DNA of 64,000 nucleotides, taken from the NCBI RefSeq assembly GCF_037042905.1, contig NC_087253.1, positions 15,297,501 through 15,361,500 on the forward strand. The letters run 5' to 3'. The notes under the pieces are model-generated. The model saw only the letters and a program-made list of their open reading frames with translations, searched no databases and was not told where the DNA came from. Of this stretch, positions 35,801 through 48,900 are shown in pieces (within the stretch, counting starts at the first letter, position 1; each line of letters starts with the position of its first letter). The DNA is from Lytechinus pictus. Taxonomy: Eukaryota > Echinodermata > Echinoidea > Temnopleuroida > Toxopneustidae. The position numbers were made by a program, and so were the translations under genes.

Positions 35801-38800
35801 GTACAAGAATGGACATAAAAGTCAAATAACAATTGTACTGTAATGATTGTGTAATATTTAATTTTGTAACCAATCATTACCAATCTTGATTAAACCCATG
35901 TATTATGTTCAGAAAATACAATGTAGTCCTATTATGATAACAAAAATCAAGTGACCTCCAAAGATAACATTATAATAACAAAAACACCCTAACAATTGTA
36001 ATTCAGGCCTGATATTTGTTTCTTCTTTTCTACATTTGTATCATGACTTTCTTTTTGTACATGTAACTACTAAAGGTTTCCATGGCAAAGAAAGAGTGTA
36101 GAGGTTTTCAAGCATGGAGGTGGAAAAAAACTTTTTTATACCTCCATGTTCAAGGTACACCATGTATACTTCCATGGGCATGAGTTGGTCCTGAAAAGGA
36201 CCACTCAAACTCGAAGTTTTGACAAGTTTGTTCTTGTCATCTTCAGGACCAATACATGGCCGCAAATATGGTGTACTGTGAAACCTCTACTCTCAGAATT
36301 TGTTATTATAATTCAATTCCCACATTAATCAAAATATAACTTACAGTTTTGCAGTTCTAGACAAAAGTGAAATTAGAGTGACCGTTGAAACAGCTTAAAA
36401 AGTTAACTGATTCATTAAGAGTTACAACTGTTGTAACTTTGCCATTATGGCAAAGTTCTACCATGGCAACAGGGCTCAGAAGCCAATCAAAATCAAGGTT
36501 ACCATGGTAATTGCCATAATAGCAAAGTTACAACAGTTGTACAGTAACTCTTTATGAAACGGGCCCCAGGAGCTTCTTGTAAATTGTAATAGAGCACTAG
36601 TTATTGAATAAGCAACGAGGTGCGTGTAATCAGTGGTTTATAACCCATTTTCCTTTTAATTTTTTTTCACAGCGTTATGTTGATGGAGGTATATCTGATA
36701 ATCTTCCCATCATTGATAAAAACTGCAAGACTATCACAGTTTCTCCACTCTCTGGTGAGGCTGATATATGTCCAAAATCAGATGAGTTCAGTGACTACCT
36801 CAACGTAACTATTTCAAATACCAATGTTCAAGTAAGTTGCACTTTAATTGTACAATCATTCACATCTTTTAAGGAAGAGAGCATGCTGTTAAAGGGGAGT
36901 AATAGTGATGTGAAAAAATTAAGAGCAGTGGGCGTGTAATAACACGTGTACATTAGAGGTACACTTGTTATAACATTTAACTTTTGTTACACGGATTGCT
37001 GTTTACTTTACAAAAATTAATTGTGCAATTTATTGAGTATTACTGTGTAGAGCCCTTCACCCGTCCGAATCAGCCCTGCTTTATACATGGTAGTAGAAAG
37101 AATGTGTAAGGATAGAAAGAAATGGAGATCAGCTGTTATCACGAAAAAGATTTGAAACTTGACGAAAGAAACAGCCTGATGACATGCGGGCAGCTAGAAA
37201 ACGACGTCAACAGATGAATACTAATGACTAGACAGCTAATTTCATCTGCCCCACCTGCCTGAGAAAATGTAAATCTATATAGGATTGGCCTTTACAGCCA
37301 TTCCAAGACTCACTAATCATGCAAGCAGTCATCATACTCTATTCAGAGGAATTGCTGAGAGAGAGAGAGAATGTGTAAACAATGCTTTGAAAATGCACTT
37401 GATTACAATTTTTGAAGCCATCAGGTCCTCATTAAAAAACCCTTTGTTTATATTAATGTTTTATATCTATAACATTTACCTCTTTTCTGTCTTTTTGTAG
37501 ATCACTCCCAGTAACTTGTATAGAATGTGCAGAGCTCTTTACCCACCCGAACCAGCCGTGCTAAGTAGAATGTGTAAGCAAGGCTTTGAAGATGCGCTTC
37601 TCTACCTCAAAACACACAGTAAGTTCAATCACTTTCTTCTTCATTTGTTTTGTAGATTGATTGTGAAAAAATACTTGATCCTGTCGTCAAAATGTCATTT
37701 CGGTTACTTGCCAAAAATCCCTTTTTCGCAGGAATGCAGCAATAAAGATGTTGTTTTTGAAAAAAATTTTATAGTGGCTTTTTGTCTAGATCTACAAAAT
37801 GTGAAAATCGGTAATGAAAAGCCGCTTGCGGGATCCCTGCGGGAAAGACGCAGCTACATGAATGGCTTTTGAAAAGGTGCCTTCTTTGATGTACCGGTAC
37901 GATAAAAGGAAAATGCTTGTAAGTCGTGCATAATGTAAGTGCCATGCAGGGTATTGAACCCAGAGTTTTCATTTATGAAGTCAGGCTCAGTAGATAGACC
38001 AATACCCTCTGCAACTCCACTTGAATTATCACAAGGCGTGCGTATATACTTGGAATACATAAACAAAGGGGAATAATCTTGAAATTATTATTTTGATTAA
38101 TCAGGGAAATGAGGGAGTAAAATATTAGCTAAAAAGGGAATGTAGAAATTCTATAAAGCATGGATGTTATGTGTATATAATAATAAAGACTGGAGTTATA
38201 TAGCGCATTTTCAGAGGATACAAACTGCAACTACACCTTTCCTGGCCTTCATAGCTAGAGCTGCGGCTTGAAGCGTACATGAACACGTGTACTTGTCGTT
38301 ATACCAGTGGTATTACATGTACACAGCAAATATCAAGTCACATGTTTCTATGGAGCGTGATTTCTCAATGACATTCGGTCATGTATATTTACATACATGA
38401 TAACGTTAATGTACACAATGTAAATGTGAATTGGAACACATATACATGTATCTCATCTACATTCTTACACCTTTCCGATCAGGACCCTGCAACACAAATC
38501 CTCACAATCAATCACAAGATACCGATGGCCAATCACGGTCACTATTGCATGTGCAGTTTGTTCAAAACACTCATCAGGAACCAATAACAAGCCTTCTTTT
38601 ATATTTGCAATCCTGAAACCTTTGTGTTGGTTCAGATAACCAATTTGGCTAACATCCAATGTTACATGGTCTATTATTAAAGTTTGAGGTTATACAAGTT
38701 ACATTGCACTCATGAACTACTAATGAACTGTAACTATATTAAAGATAAATTGAATTCTACCAATTACCTGCATGTTGGGTGATGTTTGAATAATCTTAAG

Positions 38801-41800
38801 CCAAGTTCGTCAGTCTGAAATTAAATTTGGTTCTCTATTCCCAAGACTTGATTGTCCGAAAAAGAAATAGGGTTTATGAGCATGATATTTATGAGGAGGC
38901 GCGATAGCTCAGTCGGTAGAGTGGGGGATTTGTATTACGGTGACCCGGGTTCGATTCCCACTTGGTGCGCTAGTGCCCTTTGGTAAGGCATTAATCCTCT
39001 GTACCAGGTCCTTCGGAGAGGACCTTAAGCCATCGGTCCTCTGGTTGCTTGCTTACAAGCATTCATACTTTAATAGCAATCAGGTATAAAATCACCACCA
39101 ATAGTACATACAAACATAATTTTGGACCATCAAATGTTGGAGTAATGAACAGTATTTCATTTTCTTCTCAGATTTACCAACCAACCTTTGTTATATCAGA
39201 CCTTATTTCATTGTAGAAATACAATGATGTAAGCAAAGACCTTGATTCAGTGTGTCAGCATAATTTACTGGTAGTTCTTAAGATACCAAATGATAATGAT
39301 AATAATGATAATAATACTCTATCAAGATTATTCTTGATATAAACAATGACACAATGAAATGTGAATGAAGTACTCATTTGCACTATATACATGTGGGAAG
39401 TAGGTCACAGTATAGCACCAGTAGGACTGACTTCTGACCTAAATAATATATTTGTTTAAAATTTGCCGGTCAGATAAAGAAAAAAAAAAATGAATCGGCC
39501 TGACAGGTTGGTACTCGCTACTCAATGAAAGGTCAATTTCCTGGACTAATTAAAAATATTGATTACGTGTGTACAGAGGCTTGCGGTCATCCTACCTACC
39601 TACATGTACATATTGTTCAATCAGGTATTAAAGGGGAATGAAACCTTTGGAATAAGTTGGGTTGGGTCGAAACAGAAGAATCAAAGAAACAGATCAACAA
39701 AAGTTTGAGAAAATCGGACAAACAATGAGAAAGTTATGAGCATTTGAATATTGCAATCATTACTATTGAGATCCTCACATTGGCAATGTGACAAGGATGT
39801 GTGATGTCACATGTGAACAACTTTCCCTTTGATGGACTATAAAATACCCCCCAAAAGCCTCTTTTTGCTTTTTCTTATTAAGTGATACAAACTCTTTGTC
39901 CATGACGTATTCTTTAAAAATCTGTGTTACGTGCCCTCCTATAGAAAGAATACATGATCTACTGTTAGATGTGAGAAAAGAGGCAATTTAAGTGAAATAT
40001 ATGCTAATGTAATGGGGAGAGTTGTTCACAAGTGACATCACACATCTTTGCCGCATTGCCAATGTGAGGATCTCCATAGGATTAGTGATCACAATATTCA
40101 AATGCTCATTACCTTCTCATTATTTGTCTGATTTTTCTCAAACTTTCGTTGATCTGTTTCTTTGATTTTTCTGTTTTCACAAAAGCTATCTTGTAAGAAA
40201 GGTTTCATTCTCCTTTAACTCCTTGGTCGAATACAGATGAACTTGCTCTACCTGTTCATAAAGACCATCTGCAGGGGCCGCGGAAGGGGGGGGGGAGGGG
40301 GAGGGGGGGGGCTTGAGCCCCCCACTTTTTTTTTTCAAAACCGTGTACAAAAACGTAAAAATGACTATACATGTAGGATTGTGATTTTTTTAATGGTCAG
40401 CCCCCCCACTTTTGGCTCAGCCCCCCCCCCCCACTTTGAAAACCGTTCCGCTGCCCCTGACCTGCATGTTAAAGACCTCATACAGTGTCTTTGTTCTCAA
40501 TTGCATGAATATGTTCTACTACATGTATGCTTTGTGCCTTTTTTCTGTTTCTGTTGAGGTAACTCCCGTAGGAACCGGGCAAAGCAGCTTTCTGCCGCAT
40601 CAACGCCAAGCTGGTATATAACCAATTACATACATGTAGGAAACATATTCAGTCATAGTGGTTGACCGTTACACACACATGTAGACGACACAAATTACTC
40701 TGGGGCCTTTTTTTAAATTAAAGTTAAAGTGGAGATAATGGCCGAGCTGGGAATTGAACTCTCAACCTTTCAATCATGAGTCCAATGCTTTAACCACGAG
40801 GCACCCCTTGTGTACACATGTTATGATTCACTTAACATGTACCGAGTGCGAGATCAAGCCACTTGCTATACATGTAGTATTTTCAGCATGCACCGGCATT
40901 TCTTCTTGATTTCTATCTCAATTTGGAGAAGTCTGGGTTTAGAAACTAATCTACACAGTACATGTATAGCTGTTTTGTAGCTGAATTTCTGTTCTGTAGC
41001 CCTTTTGAAATGGTGATTTTTGAGGCTTGAGATTTTCCCCTTTGGAATCTGTACAAAAAATGCCTGGAAAACATTGAGTTTTGTCATCTCTGTTCAGCTA
41101 CAAAGTCCACGGTGTTGGTATACATGTAATTTCTCCTTTAAGTATATATTAAGTGACCTGTCCATTAGCGCCCCCCCCCCCCCGGTTTAAATGTATGGAA
41201 CAGTGAAAAAGTGGCTCTCATTGAGGAAAGGGCAGTTTACAAAAGATCCCCCATACGTTTACACTGCCTTGTTTTCACTGCGAGTTTTATCTTTTTATTA
41301 TAAAAAAAGAATATGATAATTTTAGTATATAATGCACTTTAACTTTTAATATAAACAGGAGGATATTTCCGTCCCTCTTTGCTATCTCATATTTTTGGTC
41401 GACCGCTGTTCAAATATTTGACCATCTCTTATCATCACCTGTCAACCTTTATTCTGATATTCTGGCAGACGGCGAGCTGCCAAGGGATTGTTGTTCGGCG
41501 ATGTAAACACTGACCCAAGAATAGTACGGAAGCTGTCCCGATATCCTTGAATATGTTTGCTATAGCCCTCCAAGACAACACAAGAATGTGTGTTACTCGC
41601 ACTGAGTTCATCTTCAATCATGAACAATTTTGCAGGATGGTGAAAGTCTTGTTTTTTTTTAAAGTTACACTTTTTCTATTGTTTTCAATAGTTTGAAAGA
41701 AGTGTTTTAAAATTGATACACTATTTTTAATACAATACAAACATTCCTTTTTAATGAATTTTGATGTGTATTCTGAATACAATTCAAAATGCATTAAATT

Positions 41801-44800
41801 TCAAAAGAAATGTTTGTTTTGCGTCATCTTGCCATTGATGATATCACACATCTAGAGAAGGATAGTCAATCAATTGATTTTTCTTAGTGCAGATCACTGT
41901 AATGTAAATTTAGGAAATTTTCTATGAGGATATTTTGAAAATACAGTATATATTTTTAGAGAGGGATAGAGAAGGAGACATACAGTAGATACATGTAGCC
42001 TGCACATACAGTGGGTATACATGGTATACTGCCGATTCGTCCATTGCCAACTCGTCCACTCGTCACATGGTCTACCTTCATTTAGTCTAATGCGATTCCA
42101 TCCATCAACATTTCGTCTTAACAGCCATTTGGTCCAAGAATCACTTTGTCTAATCACCAGTTCATCTATGACCATTTCGTCTCGTAACCAGTTGGTCTAA
42201 TACCTATTTTCTTTTAATTGTTTTTGCCCAATTGACACTTTTATAGTACAATTAGACCAAATGGTACATGGACTACATGTAAATGGCTATTGGACCAACT
42301 GGTTATCAAAACGAAATCGCAATTAGTATTAGACCATGTGTACATGTATAGTGCACAAACTGATGGTAGACCAAACGATAGTAGATGAGTTGGTAATTGG
42401 ACCAATTGGCACTGGACCAATTGGAAATAAACCTGTCTACATACATGCCTGATATTCATGTGCATGTACTGTACACATATTATAAAGAAAACATAAGCAT
42501 ATGGTGTATGAATTAAAACATTCTTTGATAATAATCTATTATAAAAGAATTGTTACTTGTTGAACCATTTCTTCCTATTCATGTACATGTTTATTTTAAT
42601 TTTAGGTTTTGTAATTATTCTTTACAGCAAGCTTGATCCCAAGAATTCAAAATCTAATGATAAATTTGAATGATGGAGTCGAAGAAATATATTGCAATAA
42701 AAAGTATTTGCTATACAGTGAATATCAGAGCTCACTTTCACAACAGCTATGGATTATAAATGCAAAGTTATTTGATTTCAGCATGATATAAAAAGCTAAC
42801 ATTTTGAACCCTGTGGTCATATTATTAATAATAAAAGGACAATTTGAAAAAAAAATTAAACAGTTAAAAACTTAAGTAATTGTTTGGTTAAGTTGTACAA
42901 AATGAAAAATGCAACTAATGAACCCATTATTAGACCTGTGGTGTAACTGCTATACTGTACCTTTTAATAGATACAGTGTATGAGGCCCCCTTTTGATGTG
43001 TTATGAATAGGTAAAAGAATGTGGCAATCTAGTGCAAAGTTCGTCAAACTTCTTTTGGCTCCAAAATCGGTAGGAGTGTGCAAAGGTTTGCCCTAGTTTG
43101 ATAACAAATCAATTGTTCGGTTTTGAGATAAGGCAGCAGTTATAAAAGAGTCAAAATATGTTTGCTAAGGACTTGGGGGATGTCAATGAGGAATTTAAAG
43201 ATGATATTGCTAATTGAGAAGTACCAGTATATTATACTAGTAGATGATAGTAACATAAATTCTTATTTGCATTTGGTCAAAATTAACTTTTTTTAAATAA
43301 TAATAATCAATTCAATCAATTCAGCATTTATTTCCAATTCATTAAAAATACAAGTTGATATATATCATGATCATGTACAAACAAAGAAACAAAAATTAAA
43401 ACATAATTATCATTGAAACATTAATAAATACAGACGAAAGTGATAATCAAAGTATTATTGCCAAATCATTGAAATAATATTAAAACAAGACGAAAGATAA
43501 GTAATAAATGAATGGGAAAAAGGAGTGTTCTAAAAAGCCAGGAGAAGGCTTGTTAAAACGCACACACCCAAAATAAATAAATTCTTAAAGTAATTGTAAT
43601 ATATGGATGCGGCAAGTAGCAAAAGAACAAAAACAAAAAAATAAATATAATAATAATTGACTTTTTATAATTAAAATGCAATATTAATCTACATACTACT
43701 GCTGAAAGTTATTTATTACCCAATCACTGGATTAATAACTTTTTTAATTAGCAGCCTGTTAGGTGCACACTTGAACCAACCACAATAGGAGGTTTCAGAC
43801 CGCCTCGAAGTTCGTCAGTTCCAGGTATTCTCTGATCGGGAAATTTACCCCGATCAGAAAATGCCAGGTATTTTGGTAATGTGAAAGCAAACTACACGTA
43901 ATTTCCCCGAAAGAAAATACCCGCTAAATAGTAGGTACTTGCCGAAATTACGAGAACTTTCGCGGGGATTTTTCCAAGGTCGCAGGTATTTTGGTAATGT
44001 GAAAGCAATTTACGGGAACTTTTAGCCCAGCGTGTCGTTGGGCGCGGGCGCCGTGGGTGGCTGCTGGGCTAGTGGTTTTGAATCTCGCGCCTTGCCTGCT
44101 TATTAGACCATACTGCGCATGCTCCTACATGTAACTTCAGGTATTTATCCCGAAGGGTATGTTTCGGGGCGGTGTGAATGCAGGAATAATTAATGGTATT
44201 TTTTAGCCTAAAAATGTTCTTGTAATTTAACGGGGATTCTTGTGATCGAGGCGGTTTGAAACCACCTATTGGTGGTTGTTTCCTAACCAAACGGTTGCCA
44301 ATTAGCACCTGGTTTAGAGTGGCAAAGTGTGGATTGACGCCTTGCCAAAAGACGCTAGGCCACGGTGGGATTCAAACACACAACCCTCTGATTACACAAG
44401 GCGAGAGTAAGAACCGCTTCGCTACGGCGCTTCTAATGCCCAGTTACGTGTAATCTATTCTTATCAGTCTCACTCTATTCCATGTCTCCTTCAACCAGTT
44501 TATTATTTATTAAAAAGACAGAGATTGATAGACCAAGATTATATGTACATGTGGAAAGTTAGCCTACATAATAATAATAATATAATAATAATATACAGTT
44601 CTTGTATAGCGCATATCACATTATGAATAATGTCTCTATGTGCTTCCGAAGGACTTGGATATTATTACCCCAGCTGTAGCTTGGCAGCCGTAATTACTAA
44701 GATTACAGCGCACACGCATTTCAAGGAATAAATTCCTGCCAGGTACCCATTCACCTCACCTGGGTTGAGTGCAGCACAATGTGGATAAATTTCTTGCTGA

Positions 44801-45939
44801 AGGAAATTACGCCATGCCTGGGATTCGAACCCACGACCCTCTGTTTCAAAGTCAGAAGACTAATCCACTGGGCCACAATGCTTCACGATGTATATTTTTT
44901 ACGGTGAATTAAGAAAATAATAATGATAACATTTCTTTAGGTACAAAGGTACAGTGGGCATTATAGTACATAGAATTTACAATGAAACAAAATATAAACA
45001 TATTTAAGTGTGAATGAAAAATTAAAGAATATTGAAAGACCAATGCTGGCAAGCGGGCATTAACGGAAAACGTGATTTAGATTTTTCTTGAATACATTTA
45101 ATAAGTACTTTAAAAATAAAAAAAGTTGTCAACCTTGAAATTTTCTACATTTTTCCTCAGACACACCCCAAAGTTATCATCACCTCTAATATTGGGCAAC
45201 AAACCCTGAAAACAAAAATGGAAAATGGGACTACAACACCTATACTTGAAAGACCCATATTTATAATCTTGTATTGTTTGAGTTTGCTGTCCTATTCTGT
45301 TGCAGCACTTACATGTATTCCTTGCAAAATGCATGTCTACATGTACATGTACATGTATGCAACAGTCCTACTCAATCTCTGCAAGACAAGGATATTTTCT
45401 TATGTTAGATCCCTATACTAGTAATCTTTTCATTTTATACTCGAAATAGTAATTTTAATTTTGTATTACCAAAACGTGAAGGACATATAGGGAACACTTT
45501 TTATTTTAATGGCATCCAATCTTGGAATGCTCTTCCTAATCAAGTAAAAGCTGTTAAATTTTTTTCTCAATTTAAGAGTGCATTAAAGAAGCACCTAAAA
45601 CTGGAAGCTACTCGAGAACAGTATTACCAGTAACAGTTGGTTTCTAGTATTGTAGATAATGTAGGGTATGTTAAAATATAATCTTGTTTCATATATTAGG
45701 AAGATTATTGTTTGCTTCAGATGTTTGCAAATTATTTGACTGATGGATATGTATGTATGTATTTATTTTTACACCTTATTCCAGTACTTGTTGTAGTTTA
45801 TACTTTTTATTACAATATGTTAATGTTTTATACTAACTATAGGACCCCATTGGAAATAAGCCTTCCGGCTTTCATGGGATATCCTGTCAAGGTATTCTTC
45901 AATTTCATTGTAATCTCCTGTGATATTCTTGACGAATAA

Positions 45940-45970
<31 letters not shown>

Positions 45971-48900
45971 TTATTCCACCATCCTTTTCTATTGCAGCAC
46001 TTATTCCTTGCGAAATGCACGTCTTCAAGCGACGGTCCCACTCGGTATGTCTAGGCAACACCAGGATGTCCTCAAGGTCTTCGAGGACACGACCTTTGAA
46101 CCGTCGGAGGTCCACCTCTGCCAGACTCCACCAAACACAGTCAAGTCCCATCATGGAGTCAACGTATCCCAGCAATCCTTCATCTCCGACAAGGAGGGAG
46201 TCCGGTGGCAGATGGTATCTTTCTGAGGAATCCGATGGAGAAGAAGGAGAAGATGACATCGTAGAAGATCTCCCAGATTCTATGGTAAGCAAAGAACATG
46301 TAAAAAAAAGAAGAATAAAAATTCCTTTGAGAAGAATTGCCTAATCATGCTATAGTCATACCAGCGAAACCGACCAATGATATGCCATAGGAAAGATGTA
46401 AAGCTTTGGTCGGTCTGGAAAAGAAGAGAATTGTGTACAATCACAAGGAAAGAAGTTGAACGCAACTTGAATTTGAACCAATCATTTTGGAATTTGCATT
46501 TGAATATTTAAAGCCGTGTTTAAACACTACTCAACGAACGGACCAGTTTATTTTCAATTCGCCTAATGCCAATTTGTCCAATTATCAACTCGTCTATTTT
46601 CATTTGGTCTACCATCAGTTCTTCCATTATCCACATGGTCTACTTTCATTTAGTTTAATGCCGTTCCGTCTAATAACCAGTTAATAGCCATTTAGTCCAT
46701 ATACCGTTTGGTCTAATTAGACTAAGTGTTAATTGGGTGAAATGAATGAAAAATAAAATGGATATTAGACCAACTGGTTATGAGACCAAGTGATGATTGG
46801 ACCAAATGGTTATTGGACCAAATGGATGGACTAAATGTTGGTGGACAGAATGGCATTAGACTAAATGAAGTTAGACCATGTGATGAGTGGACGAGTTGGC
46901 AATAGACAAATTGGCAATTTACCAACGGACCCAGGGTTAAGGTTGTGATTTGGAATGTGAGATAGGGGTTCTGATTAGTGAAGAAACAATGTCGGGAGGA
47001 CTAAAATATTTTCTGACTCCTAACAAAAAGAAAGGTCACTGCCATTTTTGGAAGCAACGAATAGCAAGGGATAGAGCAATGCTGATCTGTAACTGCTCAG
47101 TGGCTGCCAGGCCTATGATTAATTGGGCAAAATGAATTATCTGAGGATTTCTATTTCTGATTTCTATTTCGAACAATCATATACAGATTTTTATTTTCAT
47201 TTTCGATTAACATTCGTTGGTATTTTTTTGTTACTGAACAGGAGATTTTGCATGAAGACAAATCAGAAGAAGGACAAGATATAGAAGGAAAGATGTGGGT
47301 CGATTGGGATGACAATGATTTCTTTGAGAATCGTCCCTGCGAAAAGTGTGAACACCACGCCAATAAACTCAAATTGGTCAAGAGTCTACCACCAGAAGTC
47401 GTACAAGGTGTGTAGCACAGTTCACATTTTCATTATGAACACGTTTTAGAAACGTATGAGTACATTGTCTGTGTGACAGATGTGAACACCACTTTAATGG
47501 ACACTTGTCAAGAATGTACTATAATACATGGTGTGTACTAGTCCAGATTGGACCTTGTTGTTTGGAAGTGCCTTTTCCCAAAGCTAACATAGAGGGCACA
47601 TGTCTCCCAATCTCTAATCAGCGCCAATCCACTCATCTTCCCTCCCCAACAGATGAGTGGATTGGCGCTGATTAGAGATTGGGAGACATGTGCCCTCTAT
47701 GTTAGCTTTGGGAAAAGGCACTTCCAAACAACAAGGTCCAATCTGGACTAGGTGTGTACATGTACATTGTAGTACAAATCACATTTTCAATATGAAAACG
47801 TTTAAGAAATGCAGTTCCAAAGTTATTTGAATATCACTCTCGATATTAAATATCATTTTTAGTTTACTTGTAGGTAGGTTGAGACCTCAAACACAAATAC
47901 CTTTTTAGCAAGCTAGTAGTAATAAAAGGTGTGTGTGCATTGTCTGATTAACAAACCTCAAGTCTTTTTGGATTAAAGGCTATTTGGAATAACAAACCTT
48001 TGAGTTAATGCCACAAATATTCAAGTAAAAAAAAAAAAATCATTTTAGAACTAATGATTATTGTGATTATATGCAATTTGAGTGTTTCGAGATAATGAAC
48101 CTCTGATGCACTATGCTTATCTTTGACATCTTTCTGACAGTGCCACATTCCTGGTATATGCAATTTGTGAGTAATAATAAAGGAACCTTTGGAACTCAAA
48201 CCCTCATAATAATGAGCATACAGTGTATACTATGTAAACAATGCAAATTTGATCATGCGCTTTACTATTCCTCAATCTCATGCACTGAACTTATTCTGTA
48301 CATTTATTTTACAATTTTACAATCATGGTATGTATGTAATGTGCTTGTTTCAGAATGAGGAACCTCCGGAACAACGAACCTTTATAATAATGAGCATAAT
48401 TATACCATATCAACAATGCAAATTTGATCATGCACTATATTATTCCTCATGCACTATACTATTGGTGTATTTTCAATTGGTCTAATGCTAATTCGTCTAA
48501 TTACCAACTCGTCTGCTATCATTTTGTCTACCATCAGTTCGTCCACTATCTGCAGGGCGGCCGTTACACGGCAAAACGATGTATCTGCAAAATGCACATT
48601 CTTAGAAAAAAGTTACAGCTTTTGTCTTTCTTCAAAAGAGAATTTCCCAGTGTTGAATTTAGTTAGATTTATAAGAATGTCATTGAATTCATCTTCCTTA
48701 ATAGCTTTTTATAACATTTAACTTTTGTTTTTCACCAAAATAACTGTGTTTATGTAGATACAGCATAAAGCCAAAATATTCAACTGTCAACATTAGTCTT
48801 ACGTTTATGGCAAAAAGGTGTATCTGCAGATACATCGATTAGTTTCTATGGTTGAATCATGGCAAAATGATGTACAGGTATCTGCAGATACATCATTTTG

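Noticed and set aside
36185..36206. Histone 3'-end stem-loop (minus strand GGTCCTTTTCAGGACC)
   Set aside because: The stem-loop fits the histone pattern, but the minus-strand sequence upstream encodes no histone C-terminus and there is no purine-rich downstream element. Probably part of a foldback repeat.
37168..37200. Hammerhead-like CTGATGA...GAAAAC
   Set aside because: Stem II and the third helix cannot be paired around the core. A chance match.
38898..38970. Functional tRNA gene
   Set aside because: The A and B boxes are good, but the anticodon arm cannot form and a SINE body follows. Treated as a tRNA-derived SINE.
42031..42430. CRISPR-like repeat-spacer array
   Set aside because: The units are imperfect, without constant spacing or unique spacers. 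The two arms are inverted, and the setting is an animal intron.
46008..46344. Alternative frames over exon 6
   Set aside because: Only one frame is in phase with exons 5 and 7. The others are shadows.
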